Source of the DNA: Geitlerinema sp. BBD 1991-9
Lineage (GTDB): Bacteria; Cyanobacteriota; Cyanobacteriia; Cyanobacteriales; Geitlerinemataceae
Assembly: GCA_001657325.1 (NCBI GenBank)
Contig: LWRO01000028.1
Span: 1 to 56,140, forward strand
Length of the DNA stretch: 56,140 nt
Direction of reading: 5' to 3'
How positions within the stretch are numbered: position 1 is the stretch's first letter; the number at the start of each line of letters is the position of its first letter. Shown here one piece after another: positions 38,010-45,777 of the stretch. A program made the translations under genes and the position numbers. The notes beneath the pieces are model-generated. The model worked only from the letters and a program-made list of their open reading frames with translations, made no database searches and had not been told where the DNA came from.

Positions 38010-38528
38010 TTATTCAAACAGACGAAAATAGGGATAGCGGACGGGAACGCCCGGTTCCTTTTCGAGATCGAAATTAATCACTGCCCAACAGGGATCGTCT
38101 TCTGGGGTCGGGCTGAATTCCACAGGAAGACCGTAGAGTTTGGGAGGTGGCGCGTCCGATCGATCCCGCCACGAGTTACTGCGCTCGAGATACGCACCAA
38201 TGAGTTCCTTGTAGCGTTGAGCGACGATCACCCGAGTGGCTCGATAGCCTTGGGTGTAAAGTCGATCGAGCGCTTCGTGAATTTCAAAGCGAATGCCATC
38301 GGGGTGGGTGTGTTGTCGATACCATTCCCCATCCCACATTCGCCAATGTCGGTTCGATTGTAAGTGGACGAGTTCTCCCGTTTTCGGGTCAGCCTCGAAC
38401 GCACCGTGACGCGGACAGAGGTAGGTATCTGTCAGCGTAAGGGCGGGAATGGTCTGCCGACAGTGAGGACACTTAATTTCCGGTCCGAAGATAGGATACT
38501 GAGAGCTTGGATCGGTGGGAAAGTCCAT
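38010..38528 (-). CDS. TIGR02652-type conserved cyanobacterial protein
   Basis: 172 aa, soluble. The N-terminus has a zinc-ribbon-like set, CPHC (residues 20-23) followed by CPRHG (about 38-42). The rest is conserved in character: RHWRMWDGEWYRQHTHPDG, EALDRLYTQGYRATRV and the C-terminal PVRYPYFRLFE (read in parts). I recognise it as the cyanobacterial family TIGR02652, whose function is unknown. It is divergent from the hexapeptide protein gene across 118 bases. Confidence 0.75.
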   Translation of the reverse strand: MDFPTDPSSQYPIFGPEIKCPHCRQTIPALTLTDTYLCPRHGAFEADPKTGELVHLQSNRHWRMWDGEWYRQHTHPDGIRFEIHEALDRLYTQGYRATRVIVAQRYKELIGAYLERSNSWRDRSDAPPPKLYGLPVEFSPTPEDDPCWAVINFDLEKEPGVPVRYPYFRLFE

Positions 38529-38646
38529 CTAAAGGGTCGCTCGAATCGACTGCCCACTAGAACGAGTCGCTTTCAGAAAACGGCGATCTGTCCCAGTGTA
38601 TTCTTTATTTTAACGTGTCTATCGAAATCGAAATCGATAGGACATC

Positions 38647-39204
38647 GTGAAACGATTGAATTTTCTCAACACGATGGCTACATCCCCCTATTGGCAATCT
38701 GTCGATCTGTCTCATGCAGCATTTGTCGCACCGAACGCCACCGTTCTCGGCAACGTGCGGGTCTGTGAAGGTGCGAGTCTTTGGTATAACGCGGTGCTTC
38801 GTGGCGATGTCGTCGAGATCGAGATCGGGCGCTGTTCGAACGTGCAAGACGGTGCTGTTTTACACGGCGATCCCGGCGAACCGCTGGTCTTAGAAGAGTA
38901 CGTCACGGTGGGACACGCGGCTGTCATTCATAGCGCCCATATCGAGCGGGGATCGCTGATTGGCATCGGCGCGATCGTTCTCAATGGCGTGCGCGTCGGG
39001 GCCGGCAGTATTATCGGTGCGGGGGCGTTGGTGACGAAAGATATTCCAGCTCGATCGTTAGTGGTGGGGGTTCCCGGTAAGATCGTGCGTCCGGTTTCTG
39101 AGGAGGAAGCCGCCGATCTGATCGAACACGCTCGCAAGTACGAACGTCTTGCAAGGGTTCACGCAGGAACGGGAACAAATTTAGGCTTTAGCACAAATCC
39201 GTAA
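38647..39204 (+). CDS. Gamma-carbonic-anhydrase-like hexapeptide-repeat protein
   Basis: 185 aa from GTG 38647, which has AGGAC at 38639-38643. ATG 38680 (MATSPYWQSVDLS) is the alternative and matches where homologues usually begin. A left-handed beta helix is visible as repeated I/V-G-x-x-x/V-x-x-G units (ATVLGNVRVCEGASLWYNAVLRGD, IGIGAIVLNGVRVGAGSIIGAG read in parts). Histidines in VLHGD, VGHAAVIH and SAHIERG match the zinc site of the gamma-CA/PaaY/YrdA group. Members include CamH-like proteins as well as acyl-modifying proteins; without the CcmM small-subunit repeats this is not carboxysomal CcmM. Carbonic anhydrase activity is unproven. Confidence 0.85.
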   Translation: MKRLNFLNTMATSPYWQSVDLSHAAFVAPNATVLGNVRVCEGASLWYNAVLRGDVVEIEIGRCSNVQDGAVLHGDPGEPLVLEEYVTVGHAAVIHSAHIERGSLIGIGAIVLNGVRVGAGSIIGAGALVTKDIPARSLVVGVPGKIVRPVSEEEAADLIEHARKYERLARVHAGTGTNLGFSTNP

Positions 39205-39232
39205 TTTCGGCATCTATCGGGGCATCTAAAGA

Positions 39233-39238
39233 TATAAT
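39233..39238 (+). promoter_or_regulatory. Candidate -10 box of psbY
   Basis: A perfect TATAAT lies 52 bases before the psbY start. No -35 is seen at 17 bases, as is common for regulated cyanobacterial promoters. The implied leader is about 45 bases. Confidence 0.5.
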
Positions 39239-39289
39239 GAATTCCTGAAGAGAACCGTTTAATAATTTTTTACAACAGGAGATCGTCTA

Positions 39290-39412
39290 ATGATTGATTG
39301 GCGTTTACTGGTCGTTCTCGCCCCGATTGCGATCGCTCTGGGTTGGGCGTTGTTCAACATCGCTCAAGCCGCTTTGGGGCAAATTCAAAACTATCTGAAC
39401 AAACAATCATAG
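39290..39412 (+). CDS. psbY: Photosystem II protein PsbY
   Basis: 40 aa, beginning [20 protein letters not shown] and ending NYLNKQS. The ATG at 39290 is preceded by AGGAG at 39277-39281. A single transmembrane helix (residues 6-28) with the RxxVVLxPxxxAxGWAxFNI pattern is diagnostic of PsbY. It is a small peripheral subunit of photosystem II next to cytochrome b559. A TATAAT box is suitably placed upstream and a strong GC hairpin follows (39527-39545). It is the clearest photosynthesis gene of the window. Confidence 0.93.
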   Translation: MIDWRLLVVLAPIAIALGWALFNIAQAALGQIQNYLNKQS

Positions 39413-39526
39413 AGTAGATTATTGCACTCAAGTCCTCCCCAAAACGGGGCGACTGCGTCCGTACAACCCCCCGATGACTGAGTTCCCGGGGAGGCGAGAT
39501 GAGTGAGAACAGGGTCGTTCGATCGT

Positions 39527-39545
39527 GGGCGGGATAATCCCGCCC
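39527..39545 (+). terminator. Perfect GC hairpin downstream of psbY
   Basis: GGGCGGGA-TAA-TCCCGCCC, an 8-bp stem with a 3-base loop. No T run follows on the plus strand, but an A-rich stretch (39554-39573) does, so it may be a terminator or one of the GGCGGG-type dispersed repeats. It lies between the convergent psbY and DUF3598 genes. Confidence 0.55.
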
Positions 39546-39661
39546 TAACTGTAGAAAATAAAAAGAAAAAAGGGGAGAGAAATCAACTCGATCGACTGGA
39601 TCTTTGAAACAGGCGAAACGTGCTTTCAATGTTTTCAAAAAACGAACCGTCAAACCGTCGA

Positions 39662-40480
39662 CTAGATTTTTCGTTCCACCACCTGAGTCACACCGAGCCA
39701 TTGCCCAGTCGAATCGTAGCTGCGAATCAAGCGATAGCGCAGATTTTCTTCAACCAACCATCCCGCTTCCAAGAAAAACGGCGTTTGTCGGGGGATCGTT
39801 AGCGGTACGTTACAGGACGCACCGTCTGGAAGTAACAAAACGGCAATTTGAGTCTTTCCACTATCAAATAGAATTCGCGCTCCATCGACTCGTCCCGTGG
39901 AAGAAAACGCGAAGGAGTCGGTTTGCGTGTGTTGTGTTAACGTGTCTCCGTCTAAGCGAATCGATAGGCGACTGGAAAATCTTTCAGGCTCACGGTAGTC
40001 GGGATATTGAGTCGTGACCCTCCCCTCCCAATCGCCGACGAGTCGATCGACCGTTAGGTGTGGAAATTCCTCAGCCTGACTTCCCTCGCGAAACTCTCGA
40101 ATCAACGTTAAGCTCGAAAAATTGCTCGAAGTATCGAAGAGTTGCACCAAACGCAGTCTTCGATCGCCGTGAATCGATCCCAATTCCACCCCGAACTCAG
40201 AAACGGGGGAAAACTGCATCGAACCGATCGAAAACGCTCCATCCTCGAAGAACAGAATATTGCGTCCCAACGTCCGATACTCCAACACCAACGGGGGTGG
40301 TTCCGGATCGTTCTCGGGATACTTAAAGACCTGTTGTTTGACGAGCTTGTTATTTTCTAACCCTTCAAACGTTACTAGGGTTGGCGTATCGCTGACGAGA
40401 TCGCCGCTGGGAGAAATCCGCGTGAACGAACCTCGCCAAGCCCCGAGATTGCGAAGAAAACTTTGCCATTGTGAAGTCAT
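39662..40480 (-). CDS. DUF3598 family protein
   Basis: 272 aa, soluble, no signal peptide. It begins MTSQWQSFLRNLGAWRGSFT and repeats a similar pattern midway (VDRLVGDWEGRVT, about residue 150), so it seems to be two lipocalin-like halves. This matches the cyanobacterial and plant DUF3598 family. The fold is related to the CpcS/CpcT lyases that attach bilins to phycobiliproteins, but lyase activity has not been shown for this type as far as I know. Its 3' end is convergent with psbY. Confidence 0.75.
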   Translation of the reverse strand: MTSQWQSFLRNLGAWRGSFTRISPSGDLVSDTPTLVTFEGLENNKLVKQQVFKYPENDPEPPPLVLEYRTLGRNILFFEDGAFSIGSMQFSPVSEFGVELGSIHGDRRLRLVQLFDTSSNFSSLTLIREFREGSQAEEFPHLTVDRLVGDWEGRVTTQYPDYREPERFSSRLSIRLDGDTLTQHTQTDSFAFSSTGRVDGARILFDSGKTQIAVLLLPDGASCNVPLTIPRQTPFFLEAGWLVEENLRYRLIRSYDSTGQWLGVTQVVERKI

Positions 40481-40656
40481 ATTAAGAAGCCAATTCGTAT
40501 ATTTTTAAATTACAGAACGAGAGGGGTAAAAAGGCAATTGGTTATAGATAAGATGTAATGATAAGTAGCCCCAGAGAAAAAAAGAGGCTCATGTACAGGA
40601 TAGTTTCGTCTGACGCTGGTTGACCTATCCTACCTCATGTCGGTTACGTTCTCCTC

Positions 40657-40671
40657 GGGCTTGAAGCCCGA
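40657..40671. repeat. Palindrome CGGGCTTGAAGCCCG, possible IS605-type right end
   Basis: A 7-bp stem with a single-base centre. On the minus strand a frame across it reads GHVTVGLQARGERNRHEVG before a stop, which has the look of a TnpB tail, and hairpins of this type occur at ends of some IS200/IS605 elements. The element would belong to another subgroup than the three tnpB loci. Evidence is weak. Confidence 0.3.
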
Positions 40672-40703
40672 CGGTCACGTGGCCGGCCAATTCTAACTCC
40701 GAT

Positions 40704-40801
40704 TCAAATATCTGACCGAGCTATCGATCGCGCTTGAGATGCTTCCACTCCAACTCAATGGAGTTCATCTCGGGGTAGTGGTCAAAACGTAGTGATGTCA
40801 A
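40704..40801 (-). pseudogene. C-terminal fragment of an IS630-family transposase
   Basis: Reading the minus strand, one frame gives RFDHYPEMNSIELEWKHLK, then RDR, a stop, and LGQIFESELELAG. This is the end of an IS630-type DDE transposase, in which P-E-x-N-x-I-E-x-x-W contains the catalytic Glu and a D/E-rich tail follows. The in-frame TAG and the absence of any upstream body show that it is dead. No terminal repeats were found beside it. Confidence 0.75.
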
Positions 40802-41329
40802 GACTGAACTTGTATGCATTCATGGTAATGATGAAGAAAAGTCAAGATCGCCCCGATGTGATTTGCTGATTTTTCAGAAAACGCGAAATTTTTTAGAACA
40901 AATTTTGCAATTTGTTGACGAAGCGTGTTTTTAGATCTCTCAAAACGAGATGTTTTTTTGTTTATTTTTTGACTTTCTTGACTCTTTTCGAGAAAAAAAT
41001 TGTCATAAATTTACCATAAATCTGTATAAGAAGCTGTACGTAGTCGCTCGACAGGAGGGGGGAATCTCTAGAGCTATTGAGCCATATCTCAACCTCGATC
41101 GGTTAGCCCTGCTACGCATTTTAACTAGAGTCGTTAACTAGACTCGCTATAGCCCCTTTTGTTTGGCGCGATCGACTTAATATATTTTCACAAACCAGTT
41201 CAATTAGTTATATAAGTTTTGTATACTTCAAGTCAAATTTACCCCATTCTCATGCCATACTAAAAGGGTTGAATTCAGGTTTCCCTACACATCGTTTAGA
41301 GTGCTATCCACTAGAACAACCCTGAAATC

Positions 41330-43882
41330 ATGGCATTTAACTTTCATAAAACATCTCTTAATCAATTATTGCTCTTAGCAAGTGTGTCGAGTCTCCAGCT
41401 CTTGGTTTGCGAACTTTTATCTCTAAATCCCGCCTCGACCCAAATCGTTCCCGACAATACCTTGCCTGTTCCTTCTCAGGTGACCGTTGACGGAAATCTT
41501 CACACCATTGAAGGAGGAACTGAAGCTGGAAGCAGCCTCTTTCACTCCTTTGAAAGCTTTTCCGTTCCCACGGGAGCTGAAGCGTTTTTCAACAACGCCA
41601 CAACAATTGAAAACATTCTCACCCGCGTCACGGGAGGCAACCTTTCCAACATCGACGGATTGATTCGCGCCAACGGCACGGCGAACTTATTTCTCATCAA
41701 TCCCAACGGCATTCAATTCGGAGCGAATGCGAGTTTAAATATTGGCGGTTCTTTTCTCAGTAGTACAGCCGATCGCGTTTTGTTTGAAGATGGCAGCTTC
41801 TTTAGTGCCACGGAACCTAACGCACCACCTTTATTGACGCTCAACATTCCGATTGGTTTGCAAATGGGAGCCAATCCCGGAGCCATTCAAGTCAACGGTT
41901 CCGGACATCAACTCATCTTCGATATCCCCACCTTTGCCTTTATTCGCGACAATCGCCCGGCGGGATTGCAGGTGCCATCCGGTCAAACCCTCGCTCTGAT
42001 TGGTGGCAACATTTCCCTCAACGGAGGTAACCTCACCGCAGCAGGAGGACGCATCGAACTCGGCAGCGTTGCCGAACCCTCAACCGTTTCCCTTATTTCT
42101 ACTTCAGATGGATTTACCTTCGGATATGACGACATTACCAACTTTGGCGATATCCGACTCTCCCAAGCCGCATCAGTGGAAGCCAGTGGAGCGGGTGGAG
42201 GTAACATCCAACTTCAGGGACGGCAGATTTCTCTTACGGAAACCTCGATCGTTTTAGCGGATACCCTCGGCGCAGAAAATGGCGGATTGTTTGCAATCCG
42301 AGCTTCCGAGTCACTTACACTCCTCGATAGCAATTTCCCAATTTTTCCAACAGGATTTTCTAGCCAAGTTGCGTTGGGAGCCACTGGGAATGGTGGAAAT
42401 CTCACGATCGAGACTCCGCGATTCACCCTTAGCGATGCCGCCCTCGTTCAAACGATTACATCGGGCCTTGGAGATAGCGGCGATATAACGATCGATACTG
42501 AATATCTATCACTCCTCACGGGAGGCCAAATTTTAACTTCAACAACTGGCACTGGCAATGCAGGAACTTTAACCGTCCGAGCGTCTGAGGTCGTGGAAAT
42601 CAGAGGAACCATCGGGGATTTTATTTCCAGTGGCTTGTTAACATCTGTGGAGCGCCAACAAGCGACTGGGAATGGTGGCAATTTAAGTCTCGAAACCAAT
42701 CTTCTGCAAGTTGTGGATGGGGGGAAGATATCAGCCAATACCTTAGCCGGTGGGGATGGGGGAAATATCTCAATCCAGGCAACTGAAGTAGAAGTGAGTG
42801 GGGTCTTTATCAACTTCAACGGATCGATTAGTGGGCTGGCGGTGAACGTCAGCGAGACTTCGACAGGAGAGGGGGGCAGTTTAGTTGTCAATGCCGATCG
42901 TCTGCGAGTCTCGAATGGAGGACAGGTGACAGCAGAAACGCTAGGAATGGGTAATGCGGGAAATATTACCTTAAATGTTAACGATATTGAGGTTGAGGGC
43001 GTTTCTGAGGACGGTCAGTTTTCCAGCAGTATTACTGCACGCTCTCAAACAGATTTTGCTGCGGGTTCGGTGAATATTACCAGCGATCGCGTCAGCGTTG
43101 GAAACGGAGCGGAAATTAATGTCAGTTCTCAAGGTTTGGGGGATTCCGGCAACCTCAATGTTACCGCTCGCAACATTTCTCTCGATAATGGCGGTCGCTT
43201 GCGCGCCGAAGTCAATGGGGGATCTCGGGGAAACATTAACCTCAACGTCGGCCATGCTTTAGTGTTGCAGCAAGATAGCTCCATTGCTGCCAATGCGACC
43301 GGTACTTCCACGGGTGGAAACATTAACATCGATACGAGCGTCCTGGCTGCCTTGCAAAATAGCCGCATCAATGCGGATGCCGTTCGAGGAGCGGGCGGTA
43401 ATATTTTCATTACCACCGAGGGCATTTTTGTCTCTTCCAACAGTCAAATTACTGCCAGTTCTCAACTGGGGGTAGACGGTATCGTTGCCATTACCGAACC
43501 GGAGGTCGATACCAGTTCGGCAGTCGTGTCGTTAAACAGCACTCCCGTCGATCCCGCAAATCAGGTCGTTTCAGCGTGTGAAACGGCAGCTAATAACACC
43601 TTTATCGTCACGGGAAACGGCGGTTTACCCCCCGATCCGACGCAAATTCTGCGAGGTCAAACGATTTGGGTCGATACTCGATTGACCAGCATTCACGATC
43701 GATCTCGAAGCAGCGCAGAACCCTCCCCCTCTCCTGAAAGCGAAAGTGCTACACCGCCACGACTGCTAGAAGCGAGCAATTGGCAGGTTCGAGATGACGG
43801 AACGGTGGAGTTAGTGGCCGTGCCACAAAATCTAGTGGGGAACCGTTGGCTCGATCGATCTCGTTGCTATCCCACCCCTTAA
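41330..43882 (+). CDS. Two-partner-secretion exoprotein, paralogue of 30590-33553
   Basis: 850 aa. A signal peptide of about 38 residues (LLLLASVSSLQLLVCELL) precedes the TPS domain: IVPDNTLPVPSQV, FHSFESFSVPTG, NILTRVTGGNLSNIDG and LINPNGIQFGANASLNIGG, with the canonical NPNG. About 500 residues of beta-helix repeats follow (ATGNGGNL, GGQILTSTTGTGNAG and similar). The C-terminal block ACETAANNTFIVTGNGGLPPDP equals RCAALRSGSEFVVTQRGGLPEDP in the paralogue. Conservation of both ends with divergent middles suggests common export and different surfaces. No TpsB transporter is present. The gene is followed at 38 bases by the complete tnpB element. Confidence 0.88.
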   Translation: MAFNFHKTSLNQLLLLASVSSLQLLVCELLSLNPASTQIVPDNTLPVPSQVTVDGNLHTIEGGTEAGSSLFHSFESFSVPTGAEAFFNNATTIENILTRVTGGNLSNIDGLIRANGTANLFLINPNGIQFGANASLNIGGSFLSSTADRVLFEDGSFFSATEPNAPPLLTLNIPIGLQMGANPGAIQVNGSGHQLIFDIPTFAFIRDNRPAGLQVPSGQTLALIGGNISLNGGNLTAAGGRIELGSVAEPSTVSLISTSDGFTFGYDDITNFGDIRLSQAASVEASGAGGGNIQLQGRQISLTETSIVLADTLGAENGGLFAIRASESLTLLDSNFPIFPTGFSSQVALGATGNGGNLTIETPRFTLSDAALVQTITSGLGDSGDITIDTEYLSLLTGGQILTSTTGTGNAGTLTVRASEVVEIRGTIGDFISSGLLTSVERQQATGNGGNLSLETNLLQVVDGGKISANTLAGGDGGNISIQATEVEVSGVFINFNGSISGLAVNVSETSTGEGGSLVVNADRLRVSNGGQVTAETLGMGNAGNITLNVNDIEVEGVSEDGQFSSSITARSQTDFAAGSVNITSDRVSVGNGAEINVSSQGLGDSGNLNVTARNISLDNGGRLRAEVNGGSRGNINLNVGHALVLQQDSSIAANATGTSTGGNINIDTSVLAALQNSRINADAVRGAGGNIFITTEGIFVSSNSQITASSQLGVDGIVAITEPEVDTSSAVVSLNSTPVDPANQVVSACETAANNTFIVTGNGGLPPDPTQILRGQTIWVDTRLTSIHDRSRSSAEPSPSPESESATPPRLLEASNWQVRDDGTVELVAVPQNLVGNRWLDRSRCYPTP

Positions 43883-43919
43883 CTCAACTTCACCGCAGGA
43901 GTATCGTCAAGCCAGGTAT

Positions 43920-44080
43920 GTGACATCCTCCCGACGCTGACCCTACGGGTACAGCGCGGGCTTCCCAACCTCACGATTGGATATTCCTGCCCCACGCCAC
44001 TTATCTAGGCCATAGACCCCCGACAGACCGACGCTCGACTCGAATGATGCCGAACTCGGTTCGGCATCCGCTCGCTCGAC
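43920..44080 (-). ncRNA. Candidate omega-RNA at the right end of the tnpB element
   Basis: On the minus strand the 3' part of tnpB and its downstream bases form the hairpin CCCGCGCTG, inner ACCC-GTA-GGGT, CAGCGTCGGG (43930-43960), followed by AGGATGTCAC at the element end. This is the position and shape of TnpB guide RNAs. The guide would be read from the flank, starting ATACCTGGCTTGACG (43919 downwards). The 5' end is not visible and the limit given is a guess. Confidence 0.55.
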
Positions 44081-45262
44081 TTGACAGGCGGTTTCCGTTC
44101 CCCAGAGTCCCTGGGCTACTGCATTCTCTAGTCCACGATGCAATACCATCTCTGCTGCTGCATGGTCACGATGCGTTCGATACCCACACTCAGGACAGTG
44201 ATGCTCTCTGACCTCCAATCCTTTGGTGACAGTGGCAAGGCAATTAGGACAGGTTTGGCTGGTGCCGTTGGGGTTGACCTTAGCAAAGTACACCCCCCGC
44301 TTCCAGCACACCCATTCTGTCAGATACAGAAATTGTCCGAAGGCAGCATCTACACAATCCTTTCGCAGCATTCCCCGTGTCAACCCTTTGACGTTGAGGT
44401 CTTCCGCAAAGATGGTTTGCGCTTGGTCGCAAAGCTTGTGGGCAGTTTTCAAGTGAAAGTCTTGGCGACGGTTGGCAATGCGATGGTGCAGTCTGGACAC
44501 TTCGATTTGCGCCTTCTCCCAATTTTTAGATCCCTTTTGTTTTCGTACCGCTCTGCGTTGCAGCAATTTCAGCTTGCGTTGCATCGACTTGAAAAATTTA
44601 GGACGCTCCTGGAAACTGCCATCCGAAGCTGTCAAGAATCGCTCCAATCCCAGGTCAATTCCAATCGCCCGACCATGAACCGGAGCATCGGGAACCAACA
44701 CACTCGATTCAATCGTGACAACAACGTACCATTGCGTTCCTCTCACCTTGGACAACACCCTAACCTGCTTGACCTTGAACCCTTCGGGGATGGGGCGATG
44801 CAGGTTGATGGACACTTCTCCTATTTTTGGCAGCTTGATAGCGTTGCCGTTGATAGGATTGACCTTGAACTGGGGAAATACAAAGGATTTGAATTGACCA
44901 AACCTTTTGAAGCGCGGGAATCCATGCCCCCGTTTCTGAAACGCTTCCCAGGTATCGTGCAGTCTACGAATCGTAGTTTGCAACACCTGAGAATGCACCT
45001 TGCCTAAATGCGGGAATTGTTTCTTAGCCTTGGGCAGATTGTTTTGCTGACGATGGTAGGACGGAAACGGCTCATTGGCGGGAATGATGTATTCCTTCTC
45101 CAGCGAGCACCTGTCTACCAAACACTTACGCGAAGCAACCCAGTCTTTGAGTTCGCGCAAAGCGTAGTTATATACGCCTCTGCACGTCTCAAGCCACTCC
45201 AGCAGTTCAGTCTGCTGCACGGCATCTGGATAGATTCTGTATCGGTAGTTCATCGTCAGCAT
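43943..45262 (-). CDS. tnpB: RNA-guided nuclease TnpB (OrfB family)
   Basis: 439 aa, full length and uninterrupted. N-terminal helix-turn-helix-like region (MNYRYRIYPDAVQQTELLEW). RuvC catalytic residues: Asp in GIDLGLERFLT (about residue 205), Glu in IFAEDLNVKGLTR (about 288), Asp in THRDHAAAEMVLHRG (about 371). The zinc finger has two CxxC pairs (CPNC and CPEC) before the last Asp. TnpB uses the RNA from the element's right end to cut DNA next to a short TAM, which restores the element after excision. All catalytic residues are present, so it is probably active. The last motif reads RDHAAAE where RDxNAA is usual. The C-terminus runs into the right-end hairpin. Confidence 0.95.
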   Translation of the reverse strand: MLTMNYRYRIYPDAVQQTELLEWLETCRGVYNYALRELKDWVASRKCLVDRCSLEKEYIIPANEPFPSYHRQQNNLPKAKKQFPHLGKVHSQVLQTTIRRLHDTWEAFQKRGHGFPRFKRFGQFKSFVFPQFKVNPINGNAIKLPKIGEVSINLHRPIPEGFKVKQVRVLSKVRGTQWYVVVTIESSVLVPDAPVHGRAIGIDLGLERFLTASDGSFQERPKFFKSMQRKLKLLQRRAVRKQKGSKNWEKAQIEVSRLHHRIANRRQDFHLKTAHKLCDQAQTIFAEDLNVKGLTRGMLRKDCVDAAFGQFLYLTEWVCWKRGVYFAKVNPNGTSQTCPNCLATVTKGLEVREHHCPECGYRTHRDHAAAEMVLHRGLENAVAQGLWGTETACQVERADAEPSSASFESSVGLSGVYGLDKWRGAGISNREVGKPALYP

Positions 45263-45299
45263 GGCGCCTTTTTACTCTGAATAAAGCGCAGTGGTAAAT

Positions 45300-45335
45300 G
45301 ATTGCTTCGGGGGCATCGAACCCCACTCAGCAATC
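45300..45335 (-). other. T-arm-like stem-loop in the tnpB left end
   Basis: On the tnpB-sense strand GATTGCT (45329-45335) pairs with AGCAATC (45300-45306). Inside it, TGGGG-TTCGATG-CCCCC (45309-45325) has the 7-base TTCRANN loop and GC stem of a tRNA T-arm. The copy at 44-79 keeps the outer stem with GTTGGCT/AGCCAGC, so paired bases changed together. It is too small to be a tRNA. Confidence 0.45.
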
Positions 45336-45412
45336 GGCGAGACTCCATGTATCCCGACGCTGATGCTTCGCATACAGCGCGGGACTTATGTTCTCGCGCT
45401 CTTAGGAGTTAA

Positions 45413-45777
45413 CCTCAATCAATCTTCAACGGTGATGCGGAGAAACGGCAGCTCGTCGGAAACTCAATCTTGACACGATCGTTTCCTGGGGAATCTGGCG
45501 GATCGAGGTTGGCGATCGCGCGTCCGGTGTCGGTGTTGTTGAGAGGTTTGACAGTTCGATCTCCCCCACCCTGCGCCACGATACGATCTCCGTCGAAATC
45601 AACCTCTGTGGCGGTATTTTTGGCACTCCTGCCAAAGAACCGATTCCCCAGAGGACACTCGATCGAGCATTTGACGAGCGATGCAGTTGTTCGATCTCCA
45701 TCAAACGCCAAGCCAGACGGGGAACGACATCGCTCGTCGTGTTACCCTGTCGGGAAAGGAGGAGTGAGGAGGTGACG
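45413..45777. other. Gap between the tnpB element and the cytochrome gene
   Basis: 365 bases. Opposing open frames of about 100 codons (45415-45711 minus, 45470-45775 plus) are both present. The minus frame ends FPTSCRFSASPLKID near the transposon boundary and might be the relic of a small gene, but I see no ribosome site and no family. The last 30 bases hold the strong ribosome site of the cytochrome gene. Confidence 0.4.

Larger units (their letters stand above)
40481..41329. other. Gene-poor region with transposon remains
   Basis: 850 bases. It contains an IS630 C-terminal fragment (40704-40801), a CGGGCTT-G-AAGCCCG palindrome (40657-40671) that looks like a transposon end, a GGATAG/CTATCC pair (40600-40636), and a strongly AT-rich half (40840-41329) that should hold the promoter of the exoprotein gene. 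An open frame of 63 codons at 40950 has no coding character. Confidence 0.5.
43920..45407 (-). mobile_element. Complete tnpB-only IS200/IS605 (IS1341-type) element
   Basis: About 1488 bases, inferred from two boundaries. The left boundary is where similarity to the copy at 1-156 ends (TTAAC at 45408-45412). The right boundary is the terminal GTCAC on the minus strand (43920-43924), matching TTCAC in the deleted copy at 28226. It has tnpB but no tnpA, so transposition would need a Y1 transposase in trans. Both ends carry the same nested hairpin: 45352-45384 at the left and 43930-43960 at the right. There is no target duplication, as expected for this family. It sits between an intact exoprotein gene and non-coding DNA and interrupts no gene I can identify. 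Confidence 0.85.

Noticed and set aside
40950-41141. 63-codon open frame upstream of the second exoprotein gene
   Set aside because: AT-driven composition, no ribosome site, no family character; it lies in the probable promoter region.
43882-43920. Exoprotein gene truncated by the tnpB insertion
   Set aside because: The gene ends in its own stop at 43880-43882 after the full conserved C-terminal block, 38 bases before the element.
45300-45335. A tRNA gene in the tnpB left end
   Set aside because: Only a T-arm-like hairpin inside a 7-bp stem is present; D-arm and anticodon arm are missing.
45415-45711. 98-codon minus-strand frame ending near the tnpB element
   Set aside because: It could be the relic of a gene, but it has no ribosome site and is rich in Asp-Arg from CGATCG repeats; an overlapping plus frame is equally long.
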